Below, piece by piece: positions 33,535 through 44,700 of a DNA stretch of 64,000 bases. The stretch lies in the NCBI GenBank assembly GCA_019828595.1, contig JAHQRK010000002.1, positions 1,178,001 to 1,242,000 on the forward strand, in the 5' to 3' direction. The stretch is from Aphanomyces cochlioides. Lineage: Eukaryota; Oomycota; Saprolegniomycetes; Saprolegniales; Verrucalvaceae. How positions within the stretch are numbered: position 1 is the stretch's first letter; each line of letters begins with the position of its first letter. The position numbers and the translations under genes were made by a program. The notes under the pieces were generated by a model. That model did no database searches and was not told the DNA's origin. It worked only from the letters and a program-made list of their open reading frames with translations.

Positions 33535-34319
33535 GTTGAAATCCAAAATGACGTGATCCACGTTGAAGTCGCGCCTTTCGCCTTTCCTCTTTACAAACTT
33601 CAAGTATATTTGTAAATTCTTTTAAGTGCGATTGCTTCGACTATTTCCGATGTTGTGTTGGAGATCGGAACTTAAGTGCGTTCGACTGACAATCCAAGTC
33701 CTTGGTGGAAGTCGGTGGAACGAGCGACAGGAGTACGTGTGGCTGCCATGTGCCGGACGGTCCATGCGATACATAGGGAGCTCGACACTTGGCGTGTTTT
33801 TTCATGTTTGTTCAAACCATTGACACTGCAGCGTCGACGTTGACACTCCTGAGGTCGAAATCATCATCGCGGAGCTGTGCTCAATGAAAAACGATGGTAC
33901 ACCTTGCGTTTTATCCACATCATGAACGAGGGTCGGTGCCACGCTTGTAAAGCTTGCATGGGGTGTCGCTGCTTCAAATGACCGCCTGAAGCCCGTGGAA
34001 GTTGCTGAAGTGGATGCGTCTGTGTGTTTTTTGTTATCCATATGCAGCGTGCGGTGGGTGGAGACACAACTAAAGATCTTCGCTGGAACGCGACGACACG
34101 GCCAGATTGATGGACAACAGTGCACGCACCCAAGAAGCCCATAAACCTTACAAGCCTAGAGGATATGGCTCCAGCGAAAGGCGACGAAGACTCGGCCACA
34201 GACCATTCCGGCCAGGCTCCATGTATGGTATACGTATTTTGTCTTGATTATTGTATGTTGCACTGGAGATATTGTAAGTGGAGTCACTTCAGCAGCTTCA
34301 ACATCAGCTGATGCCAAGT
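33535..34319. other. Intergenic promoter region between divergent peroxidases
   Basis: About 790 bp with only short, overlapping frames on both strands and no domain. It must hold the promoters of both peroxidase genes. Only the side of copy 2 carries the TATCCGGATA pair. Confidence 0.5.
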
Positions 34320-34349
34320 GATCCGGATAATATCAGTGTTATCCGGATA
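34320..34349. promoter_or_regulatory. Paired TATCCGGATA palindrome upstream of peroxidase 2
   Basis: GATCCGGATA (34320-34329) and TATCCGGATA (34340-34349) lie 20 bp apart, 70 bp before ATG 34420. Inferred regulatory site. Confidence 0.55.
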
Positions 34350-34419
34350 CTCTGAGTTGAAGATCCTTTTCCTTCATTTGCCTTCCCCTCATTTTCGAAC
34401 CGGACGCCAGCCACACACA

Positions 34420-35448
34420 ATGTTCCGTCAAGTTGCCTCCCGTGTGACCAGATTGAGCACGACCGCTCGCGTGATGGCTCCCCGCGCCGCAGCCCGCGGT
34501 CTCGCCACGTCTGCTGCATCAAGATCGACCAAGCAAGTTAACTCTGCTGCCATCTCAGCTGCTTTCCTTGTCACAGCGGGTGCTTCCATGACTATGTTGC
34601 AAGCCAAGGATCAACCTGTCGACCTCCCAAAGATTCGCTCAGAAATCGTCAGCTTGATTGAAAAGGACAACTACTTGGGACCTACTTTGGTGCGCTTGGC
34701 GTGGCATTCGTCCGGCACGTACAGCAAGAAGGACAACAGCGGTGGCTCCAAGGGCGGAACTATCCGCTTTGACCCTGAAATCAACCATGGTGCGAATGCT
34801 GGCTTGAACACGGCCGTTGACAAGCTTGAATCGATCAAGGAACGCTACCCCAACATTTCCTACGCTGATTTGTACGTGTTCGCTGGTGTTGTCGCCATTG
34901 CCGAAATGGGAGGTCCTGAAGTCAAGTTCCATTTGGGCCGTAAGGATGCCGAGTCTGGCGCTGAATGCACTCCTGATGGTCGCTTGCCCGATGCTGACAA
35001 GGGAAGCAAGCCAAACACTATCAACCATGTCCGTGAAATTTTTTACCGCATGGGATTCAACGACCGTGAAATCGTTGCTCTCATCGGTGCCCATGCCGTC
35101 GGTCGTTGCTACCCTACGCGTAGTGGCTACAGCGGTCCTTGGACCCGCGCCGAGTGGACTTTCTCCAATGAGTACTACCGCGAACTCATTGAAAACAAGT
35201 GGACTTTGAAGAAGTGGAAGGGTCCTGAACAATACACAGACCCCACTGGTGAGCTCATGATGTTGCCTGCTGACATGGCTTTCATCTGGGACCCTGAATT
35301 CAAGAAGTACGTCGAGTTGTATGCCAAGGATGAAGAATTGTGGCACAAGGACTTCGCCAAGGCGTTCCAAAAGCTCACTGAAAATGGATGCAACTTGGAA
35401 AAGACCGGCTGGCGCCGCTACATTTTCTTCGGACCTCGTGGCGATTAG
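34420..35448 (+). CDS. Mitochondrial class I haem peroxidase, copy 2
   Basis: Intronless, 342 residues from ATG 34420. The start is chosen because [12 protein letters not shown] aligns with copy 1; the longer frame upstream runs through the promoter palindromes. A mitochondrial-type presequence and a hydrophobic segment ([16 protein letters not shown]) precede the peroxidase fold. Distal [10 protein letters not shown], proximal [11 protein letters not shown] and [10 protein letters not shown] are all kept. Compared with copy 1 it has a C-terminal extension of about 18 residues ending FFGPRGD. Codons are more strongly biased to C/G-ending and TTG-Leu forms than neighbours, which suggests high expression. 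Likely role is H2O2 removal in the intermembrane space. The stop is 62 bp from the convergent acid phosphatase stop. Confidence 0.94.
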   Translation: MFRQVASRVTRLSTTARVMAPRAAARGLATSAASRSTKQVNSAAISAAFLVTAGASMTMLQAKDQPVDLPKIRSEIVSLIEKDNYLGPTLVRLAWHSSGTYSKKDNSGGSKGGTIRFDPEINHGANAGLNTAVDKLESIKERYPNISYADLYVFAGVVAIAEMGGPEVKFHLGRKDAESGAECTPDGRLPDADKGSKPNTINHVREIFYRMGFNDREIVALIGAHAVGRCYPTRSGYSGPWTRAEWTFSNEYYRELIENKWTLKKWKGPEQYTDPTGELMMLPADMAFIWDPEFKKYVELYAKDEELWHKDFAKAFQKLTENGCNLEKTGWRRYIFFGPRGD

Positions 35449-35509
35449 ATGTCATGAAATGTGTGTCATAATTCCACACAATAAATGGATCGCTGTGTAC
35501 TTAATCTAG

Positions 35510-37218
35510 TCAATCAAGGCGATGGTACTGCTGCTTCCTGACGCCAAAGTAGCGCCGTGCGACGATGAATCCAACGGCACCACCAACGACAATTCCAGTG
35601 ACAAGCATGAGCATCATCGGCACATGTTTAACTACACCCGTGGCCATACCGATGAGAAACAGCGTCCTAACAATGCCGCATACCTTTGGCGAATTCGTTG
35701 GTCGGGTCTTCTAACAGGCAGGAAGGCATGGCGTCAACGATTGAGATCAATTCTTCCACTGGGCACAGCTCTATACCATTCCCATGAAATATCCACAAGG
35801 GTAGCTCAAACTATACCTGAAGTGCATGAGCCAAGTAAGAGAGGTTGTCCTTGGTACAAGACTCGGACAACATGTCCGGACGTCTTTGTGCGATATAGCT
35901 CAAATACGACATGGCTTGCAAAGGGAACCCACTCAGTGAGCCAGGCCTTCCCTCCCAAAGCAGCCAAGATAGCCATCAACGACGAATCGTGGGCTAGACG
36001 ACGATGTCAATCAATAGGTTGGCTTGCACGTACCTGAATAAAGAGCAAGACGAGGCTGGTTGGGTTGCATGCGAGCCACAACCGCTTGCAGAAAGGATTT
36101 CATACCAATTTTGGCGTAGCGACTGTCGCGGAAGAGGTATTGTTGGATAGCTAGGTTTTCTTCTCGGTTTATCACGAGGTGAAATAGTTCGTCAGAGAGG
36201 GGCATATCCCGATTTGTGCATCTACTCAATGACGTTGAGTTGTGGGCAATCTAGGGATAGAGGGACTCACCGTGAAGTCATCAAGCAGTCGTACAGGCTC
36301 TGAGAACTATACGTGACGAGCTGTTCATCAAGTGCTAAGTCAAGCTCCAGACTCGCTGGATTGGTTTGCAAAGTCTAGTGGGAGAGATTTAGTCGAAGGG
36401 ACAGGTCGTTGTGACCTACGCGGAGTTCTTGACTCGTTGTCCATTCTTTCCCAAGCGCGGCCAACGATGGGCAAATTCTTTCATTTGGGAAAATGGAAGA
36501 CACGGCAACGTCCTGTGTACGCCATGGAACTGGTCGTTTAGATTTGACAAGGTTTGGAAACAATGCCGATATGATTGTCTAGCAAAGGCATGAGATAAAT
36601 TATCAAGGTGAGGATTACCTGGCCAGATTGCAGAGTGCGAGGGATATCACTGCTCTCCAAATAAATGTCTACAGTCAACAAGCGTCATGGATTGAAATGG
36701 AACGAGGAAGCCACCTGACGAATTTGTTAAATCAATTGCTTCTGAAGCACCAAATAGTCCACTCTTGCGACCGACGTATGCATCACGGAAATGTCTACAA
36801 AAATCCGTTTAACTAGTAGAACTCGTGAGGAAACGTACTTGGCGTTGGCGATTTCTTGGTCGTAGCCTTCATCGATCAGTTGACCCAGACTACAATTTCC
36901 ACGTCGAATATTGGATCCTGCGGTAAACACTTTGGTGAATTCGACCGATGGAATATCATTGCCCAGTTGAGGGCGTGTAATTTCCCGCTCATTGCAATTC
37001 CATTCCTCGTCATAGTCTTTCCAACAGACATCAGCAAAGCACGGTGTTCGAGCACCATGACGAACCACGATCTGCACTTGCACTAGCTCAACAGATGACG
37101 GATCTTCCAACGGCTGGATCGCATTCAGATTCATATCTTTCGCACAGTACGCTGGATAAGTACTCCCAGCCCCTTCATGGAGTAAGGCGGCCACCGCAAG
37201 TAGACTCAAGCATCGCAT
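35510..37218 (-). CDS. Membrane-anchored histidine acid phosphatase
   Basis: Secretory-pathway phosphomonoesterase of the histidine phosphatase branch 2. ATG 37218 opens a signal peptide (MRCLSLLAVAALLHEGAGS). The catalytic motif is VQIVVRHGARTP. Nine exons can be joined in phase through short introns: ...QEIANAK/HFRDAYVGRKSGLFGAS, NSSD/IYLESSDIPRTLQSGQ, TIISALFPNLV, VSSIFPNERICPS, DEQLVTYSSQSLYDCLM, RCTNRDMPLSDELF, then AHDSSLMAILAALGG (the His-Asp proton-donor motif, here AHD). The last exon encodes one transmembrane helix (MMLMLVTGIVVGGAVGFIVA) and a short basic tail ending QQYHRLD. Substrate is unknown; inositol-phosphate, protein and nucleotide phosphatases share the fold. A CATCCGGATA site lies 56 bp upstream of the ATG. 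Confidence 0.85.
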
Positions 37219-37273
37219 TCTTAACAATCCTGACAAAGATCTCCAACAATGGAAGCCGGTTAAAACTGGGCAT

Positions 37274-37283
37274 CATCCGGATA
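37274..37283. promoter_or_regulatory. TATCCGGATA-like site upstream of acid phosphatase
   Basis: CATCCGGATA, one mismatch from the palindrome, 56 bp upstream of the minus-strand start at 37218. Confidence 0.4.
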
Positions 37284-37582
37284 AAGGCGAACCTGATTAT
37301 ACTGCCAAGTAATAGTATAGTAAAAAATACTATTACTAGTGTACTACTTATTTTAGTACCTACTAATTATGGTCAGGAGAAAAGTATGGTAATTGTAAGT
37401 ATCTACTAACGTGAAATAGTAGTCTCGTTCTATACCAGGACCATATATTGCGCAATAAGTACTGAATTACCTTAATACAACATGAGAGATCCTCTTTGAA
37501 GCACAAATTTGGTTCATGTGATCAAGACATACCATTCTTGTATGGTTAATAAATATTAGTGTTACTATCTGTAGTACGCTGT

Positions 37583-37622
37583 TGTCCGGATAAATATATT
37601 ATCCGGATAGTCGTATCCGGTT
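37583..37622. promoter_or_regulatory. Triple CCGGATA cluster upstream of BtuF-like gene
   Basis: TGTCCGGATA (37583-37592), the exact TATCCGGATA (37600-37609) and GTATCCGGTT (37613-37622). The exact copy is 59 bp before ATG 37669. Confidence 0.55.
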
Positions 37623-37668
37623 GATTGGCTTGTTTCGAGTCATCACTTGAGAATTTGGCGGTTTGAAG

Positions 37669-38726
37669 ATGCGAATTGCATCGTTTCTACCAGCAGGAAC
37701 GACGATCTGCTATGAGCTCGGCCTTGGCGACGCTGTGTCCTGCGTGACGTTTGAATGCCAGGTAATTGGATCTATGTTCGACGTCTTATACGAGCTAGTT
37801 TCCACCGACAGCTAAGGAGAAGCCTAAAGTGATTCGGTGTATTTTTAACTCAGATGCACTTTCTTCGGCGGAAATCGACAGCGCTGTTGTCGAGAACGCG
37901 GCATCGTCGTCACCGTTGTATGAAATTGAAGAATCACTTCTTAAAGACGTCGACATTGTTTTGATTCAAGATCTCTGTGAAGTCTGTGCGATTGGTCCTC
38001 CGCTAGTGTTGCCCGTGCTAGACAAAATGCAAGTGAAGCCTCGCATCGTTTATCTCACAGCTAGAAGTCTCGAGGGCTTGTACAAAGATGTAATGTCAGT
38101 CGCAGACGCGTGTGGAGTCAAGGAGCGAGGCGAACGTATGGTGCAATCTATGAAATCACGAGTAGACAAAGTGGTTCGGTCTCTTGCTGGATGTACTCCA
38201 GTGAAGACTGTCTGTGTGGAGTGGCTCGGCAGGTATTCTTCATGTGCCTTGTCTAATCTATCTGTGGTAGATCCAATCTACAATGCAGGCCACTGGATGC
38301 CTGATATCGTACGCCTTGCTGGTGGTTACGACCCATTGGCGGCACCAGAATCCTTCTCCGTCGCTATCAACTGGACGCATGTTGCCCAGGTTCATCATTT
38401 TAGTCATATATATATCCCATCGACAACTTTGATGCTAGGCTGGAGCGGAATCCCTTATCATCATGCCGTGTGGATTCGACTTGGCACGAACAACTAGAGA
38501 AGCTCAAGAGATTCTCCCCAAGAAGGATGGATGGAAGGACATTCCAGCCGTGAAAAGCCATCAAGTTTGGGGGTTTGACGGCAATCGATTGTTTAGTGGC
38601 GCTTCCCCAGCCTTGGTCGATGGATTGGAAATTCTCGCTTCCATTCTCCATCCAAACTTGTACAAACTCGATGAAGATCGCCGACTTCAGTTCGCGACGG
38701 ACTATCGTCGCCTCGATTTCAAATGA
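37669..38726 (+). CDS. BtuF/FecB-type periplasmic-binding-fold protein
   Basis: Three exons (37669-37761, 37799-38389, 38439-38726; 323 residues, in frame). MRIASFLPAGTTICYELGLG is the typical beginning of the helical-backbone metal/cobalamin-binding fold, followed by TFECQFPPTAKEKP. Family landmarks continue: IVLIQDLCEVC in the switch position, RIVYLTARSLEGLYKDV, YNAGHWMPDIVRLAGGYDPL, SLIIMPCGFDLARTTREA, and VWGFDGNRLFSGASPALVDG. There is no signal peptide or lipobox, so it is probably cytosolic and not an ABC-importer subunit. Ligand (corrinoid, haem or metal chelate) cannot be read from sequence. The bacterial-type family with normal host introns suggests old transfer or plastid/bacterial ancestry. 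Confidence 0.85.
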
Positions 38727-38753
38727 AGAAACATATCCATTCAACACAGAATT

Positions 38754-41700
38754 CTATCGAACTTTGTCTGGTTCGGTGGCTTCAACAAGGGCGTCTACTT
38801 TCTTCGCCGTGTCGGAGCTATTGCCATCCTGCTCTGGTTGAATGAGTCTGACCATGCGTTGTCGCGCAAGGTTCAACCGTCGAAGGAGATAAAATCCCCC
38901 AAGTACAAAGACGGCTCCCCAGACAATTTCCCAGACCGCCGCCTTCTCAACTGCAAACGGGCCAGGATTACTCAAATCTCCAAAGGAGGCTGCTGTTGTT
39001 GCCGATACAGAGCGCTCTTGGCGCATCCAAAACACCGGAAGGGCACAGGCTGAAACATTGAGGCTCCACGTCGACGTGGGTGCAAGTAGAACGTTCACTT
39101 GCCAGTTAAAGCGGCTGTGCAACACAATTCCGCTCAATGGCTCCACGTCGACGACCGATGCATCAGCGGATGGATCAGAAAGCAAGCCTGTGGCGTACGG
39201 AAGAGCTGGTGATGTCAAGTTGTAGAGGTGTGGTGGCGTGATCGTCACTGGGAGATCGTCGTAAATGCTCGCGCTGGTGTTCAACCATGTTGTCGGCCAG
39301 ATATACCGTCGAAGCGGCACGCCAAAGCGCGTGACGGTCGTGGAGAACACAAGTGAGAGCACTTGGCGTCCTAAACTCCAAAAGAAAGACAGCGTGGATG
39401 GTGATCCAGGAGGAAAGAGCGATCCATCCGTGTACGAGCACGTTGGATCTTGGTATTCGATCTCCATGGGGGCATTGGCAACCTGCGCAATGACACAGCC
39501 ATATTTGTTTGGAATCCCCATCGACAAGACAGTTGTGCTTTGATTCGCCGTCACGTTTGCCATGAGTGGAGTGCGCAATGGCGTACCGCTACCGAATTGG
39601 ATATTTGAGAGGGAAAGCGTCGCAGTCGGGGTGTCGACGTCGGTCGCGAGATTGCGCCACATCAAATCTCGCACTGTCTGCTGGGTGATGTAGCTTCCCA
39701 GGGGCTTGAACGACGGCCGCTCGTAGCCAAATCTTGTCGCGGTGTAGCTGAGGTATTGCTGCATATCGCTCACTTGTTGCAGATTTGTCGTGAATTGAAA
39801 GACCGGGCCATTGATCACAAACTGGTTGAGCGAGAGCTGGGAGCAATTCGACAACGACGTGTTGCCCTGGAAGACACTGGTAAGGAGCGTTGCTTGCTTT
39901 AGACATGTGTCTAATTGATTGAAAGGTTGGGCTAGAAACGTGTCGAGGGCAAAGACTCCTCGGGTCATTTTCAGCCCGCGAACTGAAACCAGCGTCGTGT
40001 CCGTGAAGATTTTCAGCATGGATGAAGCTGCAGAGTCGTCGATCGTGTAGCTCGTCCCAAGGCTACACCTCGGGGCGACGTCATACGGCATGGTCGCCAC
40101 CGCTCGATCGCAGAACGAACGAAGTTCTGGAAACCCCGCCATGACTGGCAGCGAAACATTGTCGACAATTTGCGTCGTGGTATTCCAAACATCCAATGCC
40201 GTCACGTCGAGCTGGCTAGCAAAGCCGGCTTGGGCTGTCGAGCTAAAATTGACACGGAGAACGGACGCATTGATCCATTGCTGCGTCGCCAAAGCTGGCA
40301 AGGACGAGCCACCAACTTGACCGAGAAGGAATTGCGCAAAGTGAGTGTTGTCTAGCATTTGCAGCAGCCAAACCTACAAGCCAAGCATGTGTAGAGTCGA
40401 CGGAGGGCAGACAAACCTGGCCGATGGTGTACACTGCGTCCTGAACATCGATCGCATTTCCTCCGACTTGAGTCAAGATAGACGACGAAATGTATTTGAA
40501 CGCACTCGGTGGCTACAAAGGTGGTGAATCCACGGGAAATCTCATTGCGGTTGTTACCTGAGGCGGTGAAGCGGCTAGACACGTCGCGTTGGCATTGGAA
40601 CTCGCGCAGTTGGACAGCAACGTCCGCCACAGTCGAATGCCACCAGGATGCAAGAAAGAGAGGGGCGACTGCTTGTCCCAGACGATTCTAGCCACGCGAG
40701 GCCAAATCGTGGCGTTTGCATTCACTCCAAGCGAGATTTCAAATCCTCTGCGAGGGCCAAAGAGCGTCGACGTTGTGTTGATGCATGGCTTGGAAGCATT
40801 GCAAGTCGAGTACCAATTGTACTCAACATATTGACGCAGCCATGGATGCGCCTGCCACGATTGAAGCCACTGGTGGATCTGCGTCGCTTGGCACGTTGAC
40901 AGCCCAGTCGAGGCGGCGCTACCTGCCAGCCAGAAAGAGGCCAAGCTGCTGCTGTTGACGATCGACAAAGGATCCTGTGGCTGCCACAATCTTAGCCCGA
41001 GTGTCGTCGAGACGGATGGACATTTCAAGTTGTCCATCATGTTGGCTGCCGTCGCGTTGCGAGGAACTGCCGCGGTCAAATTGAACACAGTCGAGAGCTC
41101 GTAGCCTACTAGTCTAGCACGAATGAGCTGACAAAGACGTCACGTCGCCGTACTGTGGATCGAGTGGAAGATTGCCACGGAGCCAGCGATCCAGCATCAA
41201 AAATTGGTACACTGACGTCGACGGCAGTGTGAAAAGCCATGACGCGACGACTACGATCGCCGGAGACGACAGTCCGGACACGGTTGTCAAGAAATTGCGC
41301 GCTCGATCCATCGGCTGCGTGCCGGTGAACGTCTTGTCGGGGTAGGCGTTCGTTTGGTACGACTTGAGCGTCGTCGTCAGAGTCTGCAACGTTGCCGCGG
41401 TCACCGCACCGGCATTGTCGACCAAATGCGGACAATTCTGCGCGACGGACGGCAAGACAAAGCACCAGACGATCAACATGTTTGGGTTCAGGATGGAGTA
41501 CGGCGTGTAGATATCCCACAACGCTCTCGCCTGTGCGTTTGTGATGGAGACCGCGGCTGGCAACGGCGTTGGCAATTCAAATCCCACCAAGATTTGCGAT
41601 CCATTCGTGGCGTCGAGCAGTGCGAGGTTTCGTCGCGCGGGCGTGTCTGTAAATTGCGTCATTTGCGTCCGCCATTGATTCAGGACGTCCCTCCACAAGA

Positions 41701-44700
41701 ACGGGTGGTCTGGCCATCCAAACAACCTACAGCGTCGTCGTCGGCTTAGCGACGCCACGAGCATCTTCTTGCTGCTTACCACTGCGCAATGGCTTGGATT
41801 TGATCGGACGACAAGCCCGTTGCTGCTGCGATGTTGGCTACAATCGTTGCGTTGCCGACTTGGTTGGTTCGGACGACGCGAGCGAACGGTGGAAACTCAT
41901 TGGAGAGTCTCTCGGAGGCAGCAAGTGCTCCAGAGTATGCGAGAGCCCATGCGCCAAAGCCAACGTTCGTGTTGTCAGTGTTGGCCGTCAAGAACGAGTA
42001 CGTGTTGGCGTCGTTCCAGAGGTACTGCGCTTGGCTCATCGTTGGGATCGTCGTCGAGTTGAAGACCCCGCGCAGTTCAAAGCCAGTGTCCGTCGCTGGC
42101 GTGGCTGGATCGAGGTCGAAAGTTGGAATCGTCGCGTCGTTGGGCGCGATCCAGCCGCCCAGGACAAAGCTCGACATGAGTTCGTTGTGTCGCCACGCTT
42201 TGAGCCACTGGATGAGCGTCGTCAAGTCGGCCACGGTGAATCGAGGCGCGTCGACTTGGACAAGCTGCAAGAGCGTCGCGAGTTTACTCGGGATTTCGTC
42301 GGCTTTGGACCAGTAAACCACGACAGCCGTCATGTTGACGAAGCTGTAAGCTGCCGCGGGGTCCCAAAACTGCTTGGCGACGTCGATTGTCAACGTCGTC
42401 GTCGATCGATTGAGCTCAAATCCTCGCTGGAAACCTTGAAATCATGCATGAATCGCCGATTTCAATCAAGAATTTTTACCCGACGTGGTGGAATCGATGT
42501 CGATCATGAGGCAAGACGGTCTCGAGTAGATGCTGACTGTGGAGCTCGTCAAGCGCGTGCCGTTGGAACAGCTCACGACCGATTGATTCTCTATCACGAC
42601 GACTGTCGGCGTGTCCGTGGCGCTGAGCATGCCAAAGTTTGGCGTCAAGTACGTCGTGGGCCGTCCCCCGACGGTGCTTTTCGTGTAGAGAGTTTCATTT
42701 GTCGTGGAGAAAACGCCCCCCGAGCACGACGCACTCGCTAGAGTCGACGACGACTGCGCGCGACTTAGCAGCGTCCCAACGGGGCACGTGGCGTTCACCC
42801 AAAGCCCCAAGACGTCCGTGACCAGGACGTCGTTGGCCACCCAAGCGTTGATCCACGCCACAAGCACGTTCATCCATGGAAGCCATTGCGATTGTCCAAA
42901 GGCAGCAGCAAGCGCTGCCTGGTTTGCGCTGCTCTGTGGCGCTATTTGCACTGGGAGCCATAAACTTTCGTAGCTACAATCGAATGAGCGTCAAGAGCGT
43001 GAGCTAGTGGATTTCTTACATGGCTGGATTCAAGAAAGACACGGCGGAAGATGGATCCCAGACGCGCAACGCGGCGTCCGACACGGAGCAGACGGTGTTG
43101 TTGACAGAGCTGACGTTGCAAGTCGTCGCATGGAGGCAAAGTTCCCATCCTCGTTGAAATCCACCGCGGTAAGGCTCGACGTCCCGCGCTGGATTCGCGG
43201 CGCCGCATTGCCATTCTTTCAAGAGCGCCGTCTTGACGTATGGATCCATGCTGAGCTGCTGGACGTAAGTTTGAATGGCTGCCACGTCAGCTAGCGTCGC
43301 GAGGGCGCAGCTTCCAGCCACTGGAGTCGCAAAGAGCGCCGAGTTGCGATCGCCCACCAAGTGGCTGCAAGTCGCACTGACTTGAGCATTCCAGAGCGTT
43401 TGGAGCGTCGTCGGCGCCGTGGATTGCATCCAGAGAGCGTAGCCAGTCAAGTTGACAATCGAAATGGCGCTCGATGGGGTCCACAGCGCTTCGACTGCCG
43501 CGGCGGACAGCGCTGGCCGGTTGAGCAGATACGCCGACAAGCCAGTCGTGGCCAAGTATGGAAATGCCGCTGGATGTCGCCACCACTGGTGCATGGCTTG
43601 CTGGACGACGGCGTTGTTTGGCACCGCTTGCAGCCACAACGACACCTACAGCGTCGCGCATCAACTTGGTTTGGAAAGATGCCACACCTGTCGGACGTGG
43701 TCTTGAGTGATGGAACCAACGCCAAGACCATTGATCGCCGCCGTCAAGCTCGAGAGTCCCGTCGGCGTGACTTGGACGGCGCGCCACTGCGCGATGCCAG
43801 CCGCATGCAGGAACGACAGAGGCTGCGTCGAGTCCCACAGCGCCTCGACGACACCAGTCGGCCACGTGATGTTGGGATTCGCCGTCAACTCGAAGCCAGA
43901 CTGGACGCCAGCCATGTTTGGCTCCAAGTCGACTACTTCCGCCGTCGTGACGTTGTTGAACGGCGATGGAAACGTGCCGCCACGCGCCCACGCACGCAGC
44001 ACTTGGCGCTTTAAAGTCGCGCTCGACGCATGTGACTGCAGCCACGACAAGATGGCCGTCAGCTACAAGACCACCGTCGCTTCCAACGACATGGACCGAG
44101 GGGTTTACCTGCGGCGCCGTCAATCCAAAGCCGTTTTGAAGGACAGTTTGCGCTCCGTTGGCATTCGCCATCGCGTCTGTCCATGTGATGAAGCCGCGTG
44201 GGTCCAAGAAGGACGGCGACGCCGTCGGATCCCACAGCCGAGCGATCGTGGCGTCCGCGAGGTTGAGCGCGCTCGCGTAGCTGAGGGAGAAGCCGCTCTG
44301 CGTGCCACGAGTCTCGAAATCCAAGTCGACATCCGGCTCCGCGTCGCTGTTGGCCGTCCGTGTCGTGAATGGCGCCGCCCAGTACCTCTGGCGATCTCGA
44401 TGGATGATGCTGCTCTTGCTCCAGTACAAAATGTACTCGACGATGCCTTGGACTTGACTCGCTGTCAAGTAATCGCTCGTCGTGGCAACTTCGTTGTTGA
44501 CGCCCGTGATCAACGCCGCGACGGCCGTCGTGTCGCCGCGGACAGCGCGTTTCCAAAGCCCAAAGCCACGGCTCGAGTCGCTCGCGTTGGTGTAATTCAA
44601 GAGGGAGAACTCGACATTGGCGTTGGCACCAAACAAGAGCGCCGCGACGTCCACGCTCACGGCGCGACTCGAAGTGGAGTTCGGGATCGAATGGAGCTCA

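Noticed and set aside
34639..35370. 243-codon minus-strand frame
   Set aside because: Antisense to peroxidase 2; no family features.
41794..42741. 315-codon plus-strand frame and 43707-45776 (689 codons)
   Set aside because: Both are antisense shadows of the CD36-like gene, Arg-rich with no domain, and caused by the GC-rich third positions of the real gene.
43287..44104. Continuation of the long minus-strand frame that starts at 45488
   Set aside because: After about 44105 the CD36-like protein switches frame through a 47-nt intron; the remaining open frame is a read-through with unusual Val/Arg/Asp composition.
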